The position numbers and the translations under genes were made by a program. Source: Alphaproteobacteria bacterium (lineage in GTDB: Bacteria; Pseudomonadota; Alphaproteobacteria; Rhizobiales; JAJFHR01). From it: 52,695 bases of DNA. The notes below the pieces were generated by a model. It was not told the origin of the DNA. It saw only the letters and a list, made by a program, of their open reading frames with translations, and did no database searches. Each line of letters opens with the position of its first letter. The stretch's first letter is position 1. Below, in pieces: positions 9,067 through 19,800 of the stretch. Location of the stretch: positions 1 to 52,695 of the forward strand of contig JAJRTY010000110.1 of assembly GCA_024278055.1 (NCBI GenBank). The letters are read 5' to 3'.

Positions 9067-9926
9067 GCAGTTTCGCGGACAATATCGAAAAAGGTTGAGA
9101 CCACAGCATCATTGCGGTTTTCTGCAAGACAGGTGATATATTCAACGATTGCGAGCCTCGCATCGCGCACCGGTAATCTGTGCAGGCGCATGTCGTGACC
9201 AAATTCACTTTCGCACACAATGCCAATGCCCAATCCCGCAGCGACTGATTCACGCACCGCCTCGCGGCTGCCCATCTCCAGAGTATTTTTCGGCTCCACA
9301 TTATTTTCCTCAAGCGCTTTTTCAAAAACCGCCCTGGTGGAAGAGCCTTCTTCGCGCATAATCATGGTCTGGTCGGCAATTTCATGCAAACGGATGGACT
9401 TGCGCCGCGACCACGCATGGCCGCGATGGGTAAAGATCACCAACCGGTCATGGCGATAGGGAATGATATGCAGGCGTTCGTCCGCCGCAATTTCGGGCAG
9501 GATGGCAATATCGCTTTTACGCGCAAACAGATTGCCCAAAACTTCCTTTGAATTGCCAAAGAATATGGAGCGCTGCACGGACGGGAAACGGCGCGAAAAA
9601 GCTGCAATCAGCGGCACCACATTATAGGGCGAATCAGCACCAATTCTCAAACGTCCGCGCAACAATCCCTTGGCCGTGGACAAAAGCTGCAAAGCCTCAA
9701 CTTCGGAGGCGAAATAGCCTTGCGTGATGGCAAACAGGGATTTGCCAAACTCGGTCAGTTCAACCCGGCGACCACCGCGTTGAAACAGGCTGACGCCATA
9801 GCCTTCCTCAAGTGCTTTAACATGACCCGAAAGAGTTGGTTGCGATACCCGAAGTGCGGCTGCTGCCCGGGTGAAACTGTTTTCCCGGGCCACCGCATGG
9901 AAGGCTTTAAGTTGTGAATGGTTCAT
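9063..9926 (-). CDS. LysR-family regulator of aminoethylphosphonate catabolism
   Basis: Probable activator of the divergent phnW-phnA-phnY operon. About 287 residues: N-terminal winged helix-turn-helix (residues 1-60, SFTRAAAALRVSQPTLSGHVKALE) and a LysR substrate-binding domain (about 90-285). A LysR subfamily is known to sit beside phnW in AEP-degrading bacteria and this gene fits that pattern by position and sequence type. Substrate-responsive LysR control, rather than PhoB control, would let AEP be used as a carbon and nitrogen source regardless of phosphate supply; that is inference. It ends tail to tail with the autotransporter gene. Confidence 0.85.
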   Translation of the reverse strand: MNHSQLKAFHAVARENSFTRAAAALRVSQPTLSGHVKALEEGYGVSLFQRGGRRVELTEFGKSLFAITQGYFASEVEALQLLSTAKGLLRGRLRIGADSPYNVVPLIAAFSRRFPSVQRSIFFGNSKEVLGNLFARKSDIAILPEIAADERLHIIPYRHDRLVIFTHRGHAWSRRKSIRLHEIADQTMIMREEGSSTRAVFEKALEENNVEPKNTLEMGSREAVRESVAAGLGIGIVCESEFGHDMRLHRLPVRDARLAIVEYITCLAENRNDAVVSTFFDIVRETA

Positions 9927-10025
9927 AGGAAAAACCGATATTAGAAGTAGGAACTATGTATTTGATTGATAGTAGGTCCAGCCATTAAGTATGGCAAACA
10001 TTCTTCCAATTCTGGAGGCCAAAAT
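9927..10025 (+). promoter_or_regulatory. Divergent lysR/phnW promoter region
   Basis: The 99-nt gap between the LysR start and the phnW start must hold both promoters. A weak sigma70-like pair for phnW is TTGATT (9962-9967), 17 nt, TTAAGT (9985-9990). A clear ribosome site GGAGG (10014-10018) lies 7 nt before the phnW ATG. I could not pick out a convincing LysR T-N11-A box. Confidence 0.4.
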
Positions 10026-11174
10026 ATGCCTGTTGAAAAAAATCCGTCCCTGTCGCCAACTGGCGATGCCTGGCTGCTGACGCCCGGTCCTTTGACCACC
10101 TCGCCGCAAGTCAAGCAGGCCGCCTTGCATGATTACGGCTCGCGCGATCATCATCTCATTGCCATCAATCAGGAAATGCGCGATTTGCTGGTTGATATTG
10201 TCCATGGTGGCGATGATTTTGTTGCCGTTCCCCTGCAGGGCAGCGGTACTTTTGTTGTTGAAGCCATGTTGGGAACTTTCGTTTCCAAAACAGACAGATT
10301 GCTGATCCTGATAAATGGAGCCTATGGCACCCGCATGGCCAAAATTTGTGATTATATCGGCCGCGATTATGTCACACTGGAGACAGCCGAAAATGTTCCG
10401 GTCAACCCGGGCGAAGTAGATCGCATTCTTGACGCAGACAGCTCCATCACCCACGTGGTCATCGTTCATTGCGAAACCACAACCGGTATTCTTAATCCGG
10501 TCGCAGAAGTAGGCGACGTAGTTGCACGCCACAATCGCAGCTATCTCATAGATGCCATGAGCGCCTTTGGTGCTATAGAGATAGACAGCCGCTCCATCAG
10601 GTTTGATGCCGTGGTGGCATCTTCCAACAAGTGCCTAGAAGGAACGCCCGGCATGGGCTTTTGCATTGCGGCCAAAAGTGCTCTGGAGAAAACTGCCGGC
10701 AATGCCCACTCCCTGACGCTGGATCTTTATGAGCAATGGGTATCGATGGAAAAGAATGCCCAGTGGCGGTTCACACCACCGGTTCAGGTCATCGCCAGTT
10801 TTCATCAGGCATTGAAGGAATACATCGCCGAAGGTGGTGTCGAAGGCCGCGGGCGTCGCTATCAGGGTAATTGCAAAATTCTGGTGCAAGGCATGCGTAA
10901 ACTGGGCTTCGAGACACTTTTGCCTGATGAGCTTCAGGCACCCATAATTGTCACCTTCCTGATGCCGGGCGATGTTCGCTTTAACTTCCAGGATTTTTAT
11001 GATCGTTTGAGAGATCAGGGCTATATCATATATCCTGGAAAGCTCACCGTTGCCGATACCTTCCGTATCGGCTGTATTGGCCGTATCGGTCCCGATCAGA
11101 TGCACGGTGTGTTGAATGTTATTCAAACCACGTTAAATGAAATGGGCATAACAAACTGTGCCGCCGCAGCATAA
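10026..11174 (+). CDS. phnW: 2-aminoethylphosphonate-pyruvate transaminase
   Basis: PLP enzyme that moves the amino group of AEP to pyruvate, giving phosphonoacetaldehyde and L-alanine; first step of AEP catabolism in the cytoplasm. About 382 residues, close to the usual 360-375. The class V aminotransferase fold is recognisable from LLTPGPLTTSPQVKQA at the N-terminus, the PLP-phosphate segment QGSGTFVVEA (71-80), the PLP-binding Asp in LIDAMSAFGA (about residue 176-186) and the Schiff-base lysine in SSNKCLEGTPG (about Lys202). ATG 10026 has GGAGG 7 nt upstream; the open frame reaches 9966 but without a ribosome site. First gene of phnW-phnA-phnY, divergent from the LysR gene. Confidence 0.95.
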   Translation: MPVEKNPSLSPTGDAWLLTPGPLTTSPQVKQAALHDYGSRDHHLIAINQEMRDLLVDIVHGGDDFVAVPLQGSGTFVVEAMLGTFVSKTDRLLILINGAYGTRMAKICDYIGRDYVTLETAENVPVNPGEVDRILDADSSITHVVIVHCETTTGILNPVAEVGDVVARHNRSYLIDAMSAFGAIEIDSRSIRFDAVVASSNKCLEGTPGMGFCIAAKSALEKTAGNAHSLTLDLYEQWVSMEKNAQWRFTPPVQVIASFHQALKEYIAEGGVEGRGRRYQGNCKILVQGMRKLGFETLLPDELQAPIIVTFLMPGDVRFNFQDFYDRLRDQGYIIYPGKLTVADTFRIGCIGRIGPDQMHGVLNVIQTTLNEMGITNCAAAA

Positions 11175-11189
11175 TTTTAAAGAGGTACT

Positions 11190-12437
11190 ATGAATTCAAG
11201 CAAAATTGTAAGTGTTAACGGCCGCGATTATGCCTGGCCTGCCGCACCACTGGTGGTCATTTGTTGTGATGGCAGTGAGCCGGATTATATGGAGCGCGCC
11301 ATGGCGGATGGCATCATGCCAAACCTTGAAAAAATCATCGCAAAAGGCGAAAATCTGCGCGCAAAATCGGTCATCCCCAGTTTTACCAACCCCAATAACC
11401 TGTCGATTGTTACCGGGCGTCCGCCGGCAGTTCATGGCATTTGCGGCAACTTTCTGTTTGATCGCGAAACAAACGAAGAAGTGTTGATGAATGACCCTAA
11501 GTTTTTGCGTGCGCCAACCATCTTCGCAGCCTTTCAAAAAGCCGGCGCCAGAGTTGTGGTTCTGACCGCCAAAGACAAACTCAGGCTGCTTCTTGGTAAC
11601 GGCCTGACGTTTGATGATGGTACGGCTGTATGTTTCTCTGCCGAACGTGCTGATCAAAGCACGCTCAAAGAAAGCGGTATTGAAAATGTTTGTGAAATGG
11701 TCGGCATGGAGGTGCCGGAAGTCTATTCAGCTGAGCTTTCAGAATTCGTCTTTGCCGGCGGGGTTAAGCTCATGGAGCAAATGAGACCGGACCTTATGTA
11801 TCTTTCAACCACCGATTATGTGCAGCATAAATTTGCTCCGGGTTCAGATGGCGGCAATGCGTTTTATGCCATGATGGATAAATATCTTGGCGAACTTGAT
11901 GGCCTGGGTGCAATTATCGTTCTTACTGCCGATCATGGCATGAAAGACAAACATCTCGCCAACAAAGAACCGGACATTCTCTATCTGCAGGAAGTGCTGG
12001 ATGACTGGCTCGGTAAAGATGTCGCCCGGGTAATCCTGCCTATCACTGATCCTTACGTGGTTCATCATGGCGCCCTGGGTTCATTTGCCACGGTCTACCT
12101 GCCACCGGAAACAGATCAGGCAGCCCTGATTGCGCGTCTGTCCAGCCTTGAAGGTATGCATGTGGTTTATAATCGCGCCGATGGCTGCCGCGAATTTGAA
12201 CTGCCGGAAGACCGTATGGGCGACATCATTGTGGTGTCGCGCGATACCAAAGTTATCGGCACAACAGCAGCGCGCCATGACCTGTCAGCCCTCAAGGAGC
12301 CTCTGCGTTCTCATGGTGGGATAACCGAGCAGGTCGTCCCGATAATTCTCAATCGCAAAAGCGTCAATCTCGGGTCGGATTTACGCAACTTCGATGCCTT
12401 TTATATTGGCTGCAACCATGTTGCCGAGCAGGAATAG
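11190..12437 (+). CDS. phnA: Phosphonoacetate hydrolase
   Basis: Alkaline-phosphatase-superfamily zinc enzyme that cleaves the C-P bond of phosphonoacetate to acetate and phosphate. About 415 residues. Metal-site motifs are visible: the aspartate in VICCDG (about Asp27), the nucleophile region PSFTNPNN (about Thr66, matching the catalytic threonine of the Sinorhizobium enzyme), STTDYVQHKF with Asp and His, and TADHGMKDK for the second metal site. It follows phnW by 15 nt and precedes phnY by 3 nt, so the three are one operon. This route releases phosphate from phosphonoacetate and does not need a C-P lyase. Confidence 0.95.
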   Translation: MNSSKIVSVNGRDYAWPAAPLVVICCDGSEPDYMERAMADGIMPNLEKIIAKGENLRAKSVIPSFTNPNNLSIVTGRPPAVHGICGNFLFDRETNEEVLMNDPKFLRAPTIFAAFQKAGARVVVLTAKDKLRLLLGNGLTFDDGTAVCFSAERADQSTLKESGIENVCEMVGMEVPEVYSAELSEFVFAGGVKLMEQMRPDLMYLSTTDYVQHKFAPGSDGGNAFYAMMDKYLGELDGLGAIIVLTADHGMKDKHLANKEPDILYLQEVLDDWLGKDVARVILPITDPYVVHHGALGSFATVYLPPETDQAALIARLSSLEGMHVVYNRADGCREFELPEDRMGDIIVVSRDTKVIGTTAARHDLSALKEPLRSHGGITEQVVPIILNRKSVNLGSDLRNFDAFYIGCNHVAEQE

Positions 12438-12440
12438 ATC

Positions 12441-13901
12441 ATGAACCAGATATCAAAAAACCGCCCCGTCATTGAAGAAGCAATGCGCATCGGTGGCGAG
12501 AAGGTAACAACCAAAGACGTTGTCGAAGTCCGCTATCCATATACCAACGAAGTGATTGGCACGGTGCCCGCTGGTACAGCGGAACACGCCAGACGCGCGT
12601 TTGAAATAGCAGCAAATTACACACCAAAACTGACACGCTATGAGCGCCAGCAGATATTGTTCCGTACAGGCGAACTCATCCGCGAACGCCGCGAGGCCAT
12701 CGCTGACGTCCTCACCCTTGAGCTTGGTATCTGCAACCAACATGCCTTGTATGAAACCGGGCGCTCATATGATGTATTCACCCTTGCCGGTCAATTATCC
12801 ATTCTCGATGATGGCGAAATTTTCTCCTGCGATCTCACTCCGCATGGCACAGACCGCAAAATTTACACCAAGCGTGAACCTGTAGGCGTCATATCAGCCA
12901 TCACCCCGTTCAATCACCCGCTCAATATGGTCGCCCACAAAATAGCACCCTCAATCGCCACCAATAACTGCATGGTGTGCAAGCCAACCGAATTAACGCC
13001 GCTCACCGCCATTACGCTGGCTGATATTCTCTACGATGCCGGACTGCCGCCCGAGATGTTCCAGGTTGTCACCGGCATGCCAGCCGACATTGGCGAGGAA
13101 ATGATCACCAATGAACATATCGACATTGTCACCTTTACCGGCGGTGTTCCCGTCGGCAAGATGATCGCCAACAAGGCGGGCTATACGCGTGTCGCTCTCG
13201 AACTTGGCGGCAATGACCCGCTGATTGTCTGTAATGATCTCAATGATGCCGATCTTGAAAGAGCCGCCACCATTGCTGTTGCCGGGGCCACGGGAAATTC
13301 CGGCCAGCGTTGCACGGCCATCAAACGAATTCTGGCTCAGGAGTCCATTGCTGAGCGACTGGTGCCGTTGATCCTGGAAAAAGCCAAACAAATAAAATTC
13401 GGCGATCCGCAAGATCCCGATACCCAGCTTGGTTGCGTCATCCACGAACAAGCTGCCGCAACCTTCGAGGAGCGCGTTTACATGGCAGAAAAACGCGGGG
13501 CCAAAATCCTCTACCATCCGGGTCGCAATGGCGCTTTGTTGCCACCTATTGTTGTGGATCATGTGCCCCATGACAGCGAATTGGTCTATGAAGAAACCTT
13601 CGGACCGATTATACCTGTGGTTCGCGTTCCCGATGATGATATCAAGGTGATGGAGATATCCAATTCTACGCCGTTTGGACTGTCAGCGGGTGTTTGCACC
13701 AATCATCTCGAACGCATCACCGCCTATATTAACGGCCTTAATGTGGGTACGGTGAACATCTGGGAACAACCGGGCTATCGTATTGAAATGTCACCATTTG
13801 GCGGCATCAAGGATTCAGGTAATGGCGTCAAGGAAGGCGTCCTCGAAGCAATGAAATTCTATACCAACGTCAAGACCTATTCCTTACCCTGGCCACGTTG
13901 A
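12441..13901 (+). CDS. phnY: Phosphonoacetaldehyde dehydrogenase
   Basis: NAD-dependent aldehyde dehydrogenase that oxidises phosphonoacetaldehyde to phosphonoacetate, between the PhnW and PhnA steps. About 486 residues. It has the ALDH core: Asn in the ITPFNHP oxyanion region (about Asn158), the cofactor-site TGGVPVGK, the general base in ELGG (Glu254) and the nucleophile in NSGQRCTA (Cys291). The positions 254 and 291 coincide with those I recall for Sinorhizobium PhnY. The TAG of phnA and the ATG of phnY are 3 nt apart. The choice of PhnY over a generic ALDH rests mainly on the operon. Confidence 0.93.
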   Translation: MNQISKNRPVIEEAMRIGGEKVTTKDVVEVRYPYTNEVIGTVPAGTAEHARRAFEIAANYTPKLTRYERQQILFRTGELIRERREAIADVLTLELGICNQHALYETGRSYDVFTLAGQLSILDDGEIFSCDLTPHGTDRKIYTKREPVGVISAITPFNHPLNMVAHKIAPSIATNNCMVCKPTELTPLTAITLADILYDAGLPPEMFQVVTGMPADIGEEMITNEHIDIVTFTGGVPVGKMIANKAGYTRVALELGGNDPLIVCNDLNDADLERAATIAVAGATGNSGQRCTAIKRILAQESIAERLVPLILEKAKQIKFGDPQDPDTQLGCVIHEQAAATFEERVYMAEKRGAKILYHPGRNGALLPPIVVDHVPHDSELVYEETFGPIIPVVRVPDDDIKVMEISNSTPFGLSAGVCTNHLERITAYINGLNVGTVNIWEQPGYRIEMSPFGGIKDSGNGVKEGVLEAMKFYTNVKTYSLPWPR

Positions 13902-13926
13902 ATAAAGTGCTGTAATACGGGGTTAA

Positions 13927-15585
13927 ATGGAAACATCGGGAACTGAGCTTTTAATAAAAATAGCGGGCAGTGCAGCGCTTCTCCTGTGGGGCGCACGCAT
14001 GGCGCGCACCGGTATGGTGCGCTCATTTGGCGCTGATATTCGCAATTTTCTCGTCAAAAGCACCACCAACAGGTTTATTGCAGCACTGATGGGGCTGGGT
14101 GCTGCAACCATGTTGCAAAGCTCCACCGCCGTTGCCCTTCTCACCACATCGTTTGCCAGCGCCGGATTACTGACAGCATCTGCCGGTCTAGCCATTATGC
14201 TTGGTGCAGATCTCGGCAGCGCCTTAATCGCTCAGTTTTTTTCACTTAACATAAAAGGCCTGTGGCCGCTGTTCATGTTTGCCGGTTATATCCTGCATTC
14301 GATCTTTGAGCATCGTTCCCTCAAAGGCAAACAATCCGGCCGCATCCTCATGGGGCTTGGCCTGATCTTCCTGTCTTTAAGTGTGTTGTCATCGGCTGGC
14401 GAAGTGTTGCGCCAAAGCCAGATTATCGCCGAAATTCTTGCCGCCATGGGCAATGAACCCCTGATTGCCATACTGGTGGCAGCGGTTTTAACCTGGGTTG
14501 CACATTCATCTTTAGCCGTGCTTCTCCTCATATCGGTTCTGGCCACCGGTGGCGTGCTTGATCATGGCTTTTTGGCATTTTATCTGGTGCTTGGCATAAA
14601 CGCCGGTGCAGCTTGGCCGGCCTTCACCCTGACTTTGTCAGAGCCGCCGGCAGCGCGCCAGATTGCCCTGGGCAATCTTTTTTTCCGCATCGTCGGCGTC
14701 ATACTTGCAGCTTACTTAAGCTCGCGCTGGATGCCATTTCTGGCGGCCTGGGATATGGAAGCCGGGCAAAAGCTGATTTTTCTCCACATTGGATTTAACG
14801 CCCTTTTGCTGGTGATCTTCATCACCAGCATTGAGGGCATGGCGCGTCTCACCGCCAGTCTGGTTCCCGCTGACACCAAGGCTGAAGATGAATGGACACC
14901 GCGTTATCTTGACCCCTCAGCCCAGGAAGTGCCAACCATCGCGCTTACCATGGTGGCTCGCGAAACCCTGCGTATGGTTGATGTAGTCGAGATAATGCTG
15001 CAACGCTCCATGGACGCACTGAAAAACAATGACGCAACCTTGTGCGATGAAACCCATGCATTGGATTACCGGGTTGATGTTCTTTACGAGGCCATCAAGT
15101 TTTATGTCACCGATCTGACCCGTGCTGAATTGGAAAAAGAAGAGGGCAGGCGGGCATTCGAAGTTATTTCATTCACAACAAATCTTGAAAATGCCGGCGA
15201 CGTGATCGACCGCAGTCTGCTGGGTACCATCAGTAAAAAAATCAAAACCCGTCGCGATTTTTCCGAAGAAGGCTTTGCCGAGCTGGAAGAAATGTACGAT
15301 TACCTGCGCGAGACTGTTCACCTGGCCTCAAATGTCTTCATGGAACGCACTGTGGAAAACGCCCGCGCCCTGCTGGAGCGCAAAAAACAGTTCCGTGAAA
15401 TTGAAAAGAAAAGCACCGATCGTCATCATGCCAGACTGCGTTCGGGTGAAACCAAAACCATCGAAACCAGCGCCTACCACCTCGACATCCTGCGCGATTT
15501 CAAACGCATAAATTCCCATTTCGCCTCCGTTGCCTACCCCATTTTAGAAGCTGCCGGTGAGCTGCGCGACAGCCGCTTGAAGTAG
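13927..15585 (+). CDS. Na/Pi cotransporter family protein with PhoU-like domains (YjbB type), probable phosphate exporter
   Basis: Inner-membrane phosphate transporter of the Na/Pi cotransporter (NptA/YjbB) family, 552 residues, close to E. coli YjbB. The first about 310 residues contain two inverted repeats of the transport fold with Gln-Ser-Ser type motifs: TMLQSSTAVALLTTSF in repeat 1 and the degenerate VAHSSLAVLLLIS in repeat 2. The C-terminal part (about 335-545) is charged and helical and resembles PhoU domains. It follows phnY after 25 nt on the same strand, so it is likely co-transcribed with the AEP pathway. Because the pathway releases one phosphate per AEP, an export role, as reported for YjbB, is the reading I favour; direction of transport is inference. 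Confidence 0.85.
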   Translation: METSGTELLIKIAGSAALLLWGARMARTGMVRSFGADIRNFLVKSTTNRFIAALMGLGAATMLQSSTAVALLTTSFASAGLLTASAGLAIMLGADLGSALIAQFFSLNIKGLWPLFMFAGYILHSIFEHRSLKGKQSGRILMGLGLIFLSLSVLSSAGEVLRQSQIIAEILAAMGNEPLIAILVAAVLTWVAHSSLAVLLLISVLATGGVLDHGFLAFYLVLGINAGAAWPAFTLTLSEPPAARQIALGNLFFRIVGVILAAYLSSRWMPFLAAWDMEAGQKLIFLHIGFNALLLVIFITSIEGMARLTASLVPADTKAEDEWTPRYLDPSAQEVPTIALTMVARETLRMVDVVEIMLQRSMDALKNNDATLCDETHALDYRVDVLYEAIKFYVTDLTRAELEKEEGRRAFEVISFTTNLENAGDVIDRSLLGTISKKIKTRRDFSEEGFAELEEMYDYLRETVHLASNVFMERTVENARALLERKKQFREIEKKSTDRHHARLRSGETKTIETSAYHLDILRDFKRINSHFASVAYPILEAAGELRDSRLK

Positions 15586-15603
15586 GGTGATGCAAGTCGC
15601 AGC

Positions 15604-16761
15604 TTATATCACTTTGGCGCTAAGCAGTTCAGCTATCTCTTCGTCACTATATCCGATTTCGGACAATATTTCATTGGTATGTTCGCCCAAGGCAGGCGGC
15701 GGGCGATCAAGCGATGGCCCGTCGTGCTGATAGGAAAAGGCAGCAACCACAAGTTTTTCAGGAACCCCTTTATAGCGAATTTCAGGATTGGATTGCAGCA
15801 CCTGTCGCGAGGCTGTTTGCGGGTGATCGAGTGCTTCATCCACCGTGCGCACACGCGCTGCCGGTACATGGGCATCATTGAGGGTTAACTCCCATTGATC
15901 CGCTGTTCTGGTGGCTAAATGCCTGGTGATCAATTCAGTATGTTTTTCGAGGTGTAACGCAATGTCCTGGCGGTCTGTGTTCAGGATCTCATGGGATATC
16001 CGGCTTTCGCCCAGCGTCTTCATCAGATTTGACAATTGCCGGTTGGTCCACGCCCCCACCATCAATAACCCATCTTTGGTGTCGTAGGTTCGATAACCAG
16101 CGTACTTTGGGTGAATATTGCCGTGCGCGCGCGGTGGTACGCCATTAGCAATTGTATCTGTGACACTAGCACTCATCAGCATGAAGGCTGCATCAAGCAT
16201 GGAAACGTCAATCTTTTGACCGGTGCCTGAGTGTTGGCGTTGAAACAAAGCAGCAGAAATTGCCAGGGCCGCCTGAGCGCCGGTGCCATAATCCACCATT
16301 GGCGGTCCAACGCGTGTGGGACCGGCTTCAACAGATCCGTTGGCGGCCATCAGGCCGGAAAATGCCTGTATGACAACATCGTAAGCCGGGTGGTTTGCCT
16401 TGGGCCCTGTGCGTCCGAAACCGGTTAAGGAGCAATAGATAAGTTTGCCATTGATAGCTTTGGCCTGCTCGTAACCAAAGCCGAGTTTTTCAAGTGTGTC
16501 ACCCGAGTAATTTTGCACCAGTACGTCGGCGCTAGATATCAGGCGACGCATGATTGCGCGCCCTTCTTCTGATTTAAGGTTCAGGGTTATGGCGCGCTTG
16601 CCGGCATTTTGCGCGAGGAAATAAGTGCCATACTGAGCTTGCGACAGTTCCGGGAAAACACTTTCTTCCCGTGTCATATCGGGGTTGTCGGGATATTCTA
16701 TCTTGATCACATCGGCACCGAGAACGGCAAGCTGGAAAGTGCAGAACGGCCCTGCCAACAC
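15604..16761 (-). CDS. CaiB/BaiF family (class III) CoA-transferase
   Basis: Transfers CoA between carboxylic acids through an aspartyl-CoA intermediate; substrate unknown. The catalytic aspartate should be the one in PPMVDYGTG. The coordinates use the GTG at 16761 as the first ordinary start codon, giving 385 residues, but the homologous N-terminus clearly continues upstream: codons 16762-16803 encode IKPFEGIRVLDLTH, the normal first strand and helix of the family. No ATG, GTG or TTG exists there before the upstream stop; ATC 16801-16803 or ATA 16810-16812 follow a G-rich run (16813-16820). So the real start may be non-canonical or the start codon has been lost. It lies directly downstream of the RND genes on the same strand and would overlap or abut the RND stop. 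Confidence 0.8.
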   Translation of the reverse strand: MLAGPFCTFQLAVLGADVIKIEYPDNPDMTREESVFPELSQAQYGTYFLAQNAGKRAITLNLKSEEGRAIMRRLISSADVLVQNYSGDTLEKLGFGYEQAKAINGKLIYCSLTGFGRTGPKANHPAYDVVIQAFSGLMAANGSVEAGPTRVGPPMVDYGTGAQAALAISAALFQRQHSGTGQKIDVSMLDAAFMLMSASVTDTIANGVPPRAHGNIHPKYAGYRTYDTKDGLLMVGAWTNRQLSNLMKTLGESRISHEILNTDRQDIALHLEKHTELITRHLATRTADQWELTLNDAHVPAARVRTVDEALDHPQTASRQVLQSNPEIRYKGVPEKLVVAAFSYQHDGPSLDRPPPALGEHTNEILSEIGYSDEEIAELLSAKVI

Positions 16762-16808
16762 ATGGGTGAGGTCGAGAACCCGTATTCCCTCAAATGGTTT
16801 GATTGTTT

Positions 16809-19800
16809 TTATCCCCCCGGTTGCTTAACTGTCTCGACCCGAAAAAAGATGCTGTATAAAACCGGCACCACCCCAAGCGTCAAGATGGTGCCAACCAGCA
16901 GCCCCCCTGACAGTACAACAGCGAGATCATAAAACAACACATCGCGCGACAGGATAATGGGAAGCAGGCCGAAAATTGTGGTGATGGTTGTCATTAAAAT
17001 AGGACGCAATCTTTTTGCCGAAGCCACCAGAATGGCATCATAGGTATCCAGTCCGAGTTCAATTTCGGCATCAATGCGGTCAATCAGCACAATTGCATTA
17101 TTGATAATGATACCGGCCAGCGCCAGCAGACCTAAAATAGCAAAAAAGCCAAAGGCTGCACCGGGCATAATCAACAGGCCTAACGAAACACCAATCAGGG
17201 TAAGGGGAATAACGGCCAGAATAATCAGCGGTTTGCGATAGCTGTTGAATTGCCCTACCAGCACCAGAACAATCAGGACAAAGGCCAGAGGCATATTGGC
17301 AAAAAGTGAGCTTTGGGCATCAGAGGATCCTTCAATCTCGCCACCTTTTTCGATGTCGTATCCATCGGGCAGATTAAGCTCGCTTAATGCCGGCGATATC
17401 AGTGCATCAAGTTCTGCCGCTGATTTTATTGAATGTTTGGCAGAAACGGTCACCACGCGTTTAAGATTTCGGCGCTGGATCATGGAGAACTCCGCTACAC
17501 CATCAAAATCGGCAACCTGCAACAGCGGCACCGGCGCACCGGCAACAGTGGCAATGTTGAGGGTGCGCAGCCTGTCGATATTGGTGCGCACATCCCCTTC
17601 TGCGCGCAGGTAAATCGGGATAATAGTGTCGCCTTCGCGAAAGTCTGTGACGATCGACCCGGACAGGATTGAATCAAGCGCATTTGCGATTGATTGTGAT
17701 GTCACACCTGCCCGCCGTGCTCGCGCCTGATCAACTTTCACAATCAGCTTGATCAGGCGGTTTTCCCAATCGTCCTTGATATTGATGGTGCCTGGAATTT
17801 GCCGTATCCGGGCTTCAAGTTTACGGGCTGCACCAACCAGAATATCGGAATTATCACCGATGATGCGATACTCCACCTTGCCCGCCTCGCTGCCGCCTTG
17901 TGACATTGGCTTAACCTGCACCCGGGCTTCAGGAATATTACCATTGGCAAAGGCCTGTATCCTTTGCATCACCGCTGCCATGTCCTGGAACTTCGTAACA
18001 TTGACGATCATAAACGCACGATTGGGGTCAGGATCGATGGGCTCCAGTCCAAGATAAAACCGTGGCCCGCCATTGGCCACATAGGAGACAAAAGAAGTTA
18101 TTTCAGGGTTTAGATTTTTGTTGCCCAGCCATTTTGTCAGGGTTTTTGTCGCAGCAATAGTACCATACGTGTTGGAGCCTACCGGCAAATCAAGATAGAC
18201 CTGTATCTGGGTTCTGTCGGATGCCGGAAAGAAAATTTTTGGTACAAATTTTAACGCCCAGCCCGAAATAAGCAACGCACCAACCACCGCTACTAAAAAT
18301 CCATAGCGAAACCGCAGAATAGCAGAGAGTCCACCCCGATAAGTGCGGTAAAATCGGGTGTCAAAACCAACGTTTTCATCCACCGGTTTTTTCTTTTTGA
18401 TAAACCAGACGCAAAACAGCGGTGTTGCCGTCATCGCCAGCAGCCATGACCCCAGCAGGGAAATTGCAATCACCAGAGAAATAGAGCGGGTATATTCTCC
18501 GGCCACACTGTCAGCCAGCATCAACGGCATAAAGGCGAAAATGGTCGTAAGACTGGATACCAGCAGGGGCAGGGCCATGGACTTGCCGGTTTCGACTGCC
18601 GCAGCAATGCGTTCTTCACCCATCGACAGGCGGCGTTCTATTTCCTCGGCAATAACAATACCATTATCAACCAGCAACCCGAGAGAAATAATCAAGGTGG
18701 CCAGTGACATTTTTTCAAGCTCAATACCCACATAGCGCATCACCAGCAGGCTCAGCAACATCGTCAGCGGCACCATTACACCGACTATCAATCCGGTGCG
18801 CCACCCCAGAAAGATCATCACAATAGCCAGCACAATGGCGATGGTCTGGTAAAGATTGTTCATGACACCGTTGACGGCTGCGGCAATCTCGTTGGGCTGG
18901 AAGGTAACGAGACGCAACTGGTAGCCAATCGGCAGGGCATTCTCCAGCGTTGTGATTTTTGCTGTCAGGTCATCAGCGAATTTAAATGAATCATAGGCAT
19001 CGACCATTTGCACGCTGACTATGATGGCGGGTTCACCGTTAAAAAATGCCGGGCTTTTGGGTGGGTCCACATAGGTGCGACTGATTTTTGCAATGTCTCT
19101 TATATAGACCACCTGTCCCGGTTTTTCGGACAGTTGAACAGTGACCTGACCGATATCCTCGAGACTGTCAAAATTGCCGGTGATCTCCAGCACCAGACTG
19201 GTTGACCCCGCTTCAACCCGCCCGCCAGGCGAGATGATGTTGGTCTGCCCGATGGCATCCACAAGATCACGAGGCGACATGCCCAGTTGCGCCAGGCGGA
19301 TATTGTTGACTTCAATATAAATTCGCTCGGGCTCAACACCAAATAGCTCAATTTTTGAAACACCTGAAACCGTGTAAAGCTGATCGCGGATACTCCTGGC
19401 CTTTTGGCGCATTTCGGCCAGTGTGAACCCTTCCGCCGTCACCGCAATTGTCGCCATCGCCACGTCGCCATAAGTGTCGTTGACGAAAGGTCCCCGGATG
19501 CCATCGGGCAATTGCGTTTTTATATCTGACATTTTGTTGCGCAAAGATTGCCAGATCGGTTCAAGTTGATAATAGCGGTCATAAAGCGCTACCCGCAAAG
19601 TTGTCTGGCCTGAACGCGTGGTCGAGATGATATCCTTGACTTCGGGCATCTCACGAATTTTCTCTTCCAGCTTACGTGTAACAAGATCTTCCATCCGTTG
19701 CGGTGACATGCCTTGAAAGGATGCGGTAACCAGGGCGGTTCGAATGGTAATCTCAGGGTCTTCGCGTGAAGGGTGGGACAGAAAGCTGATCGGTCCGGCC

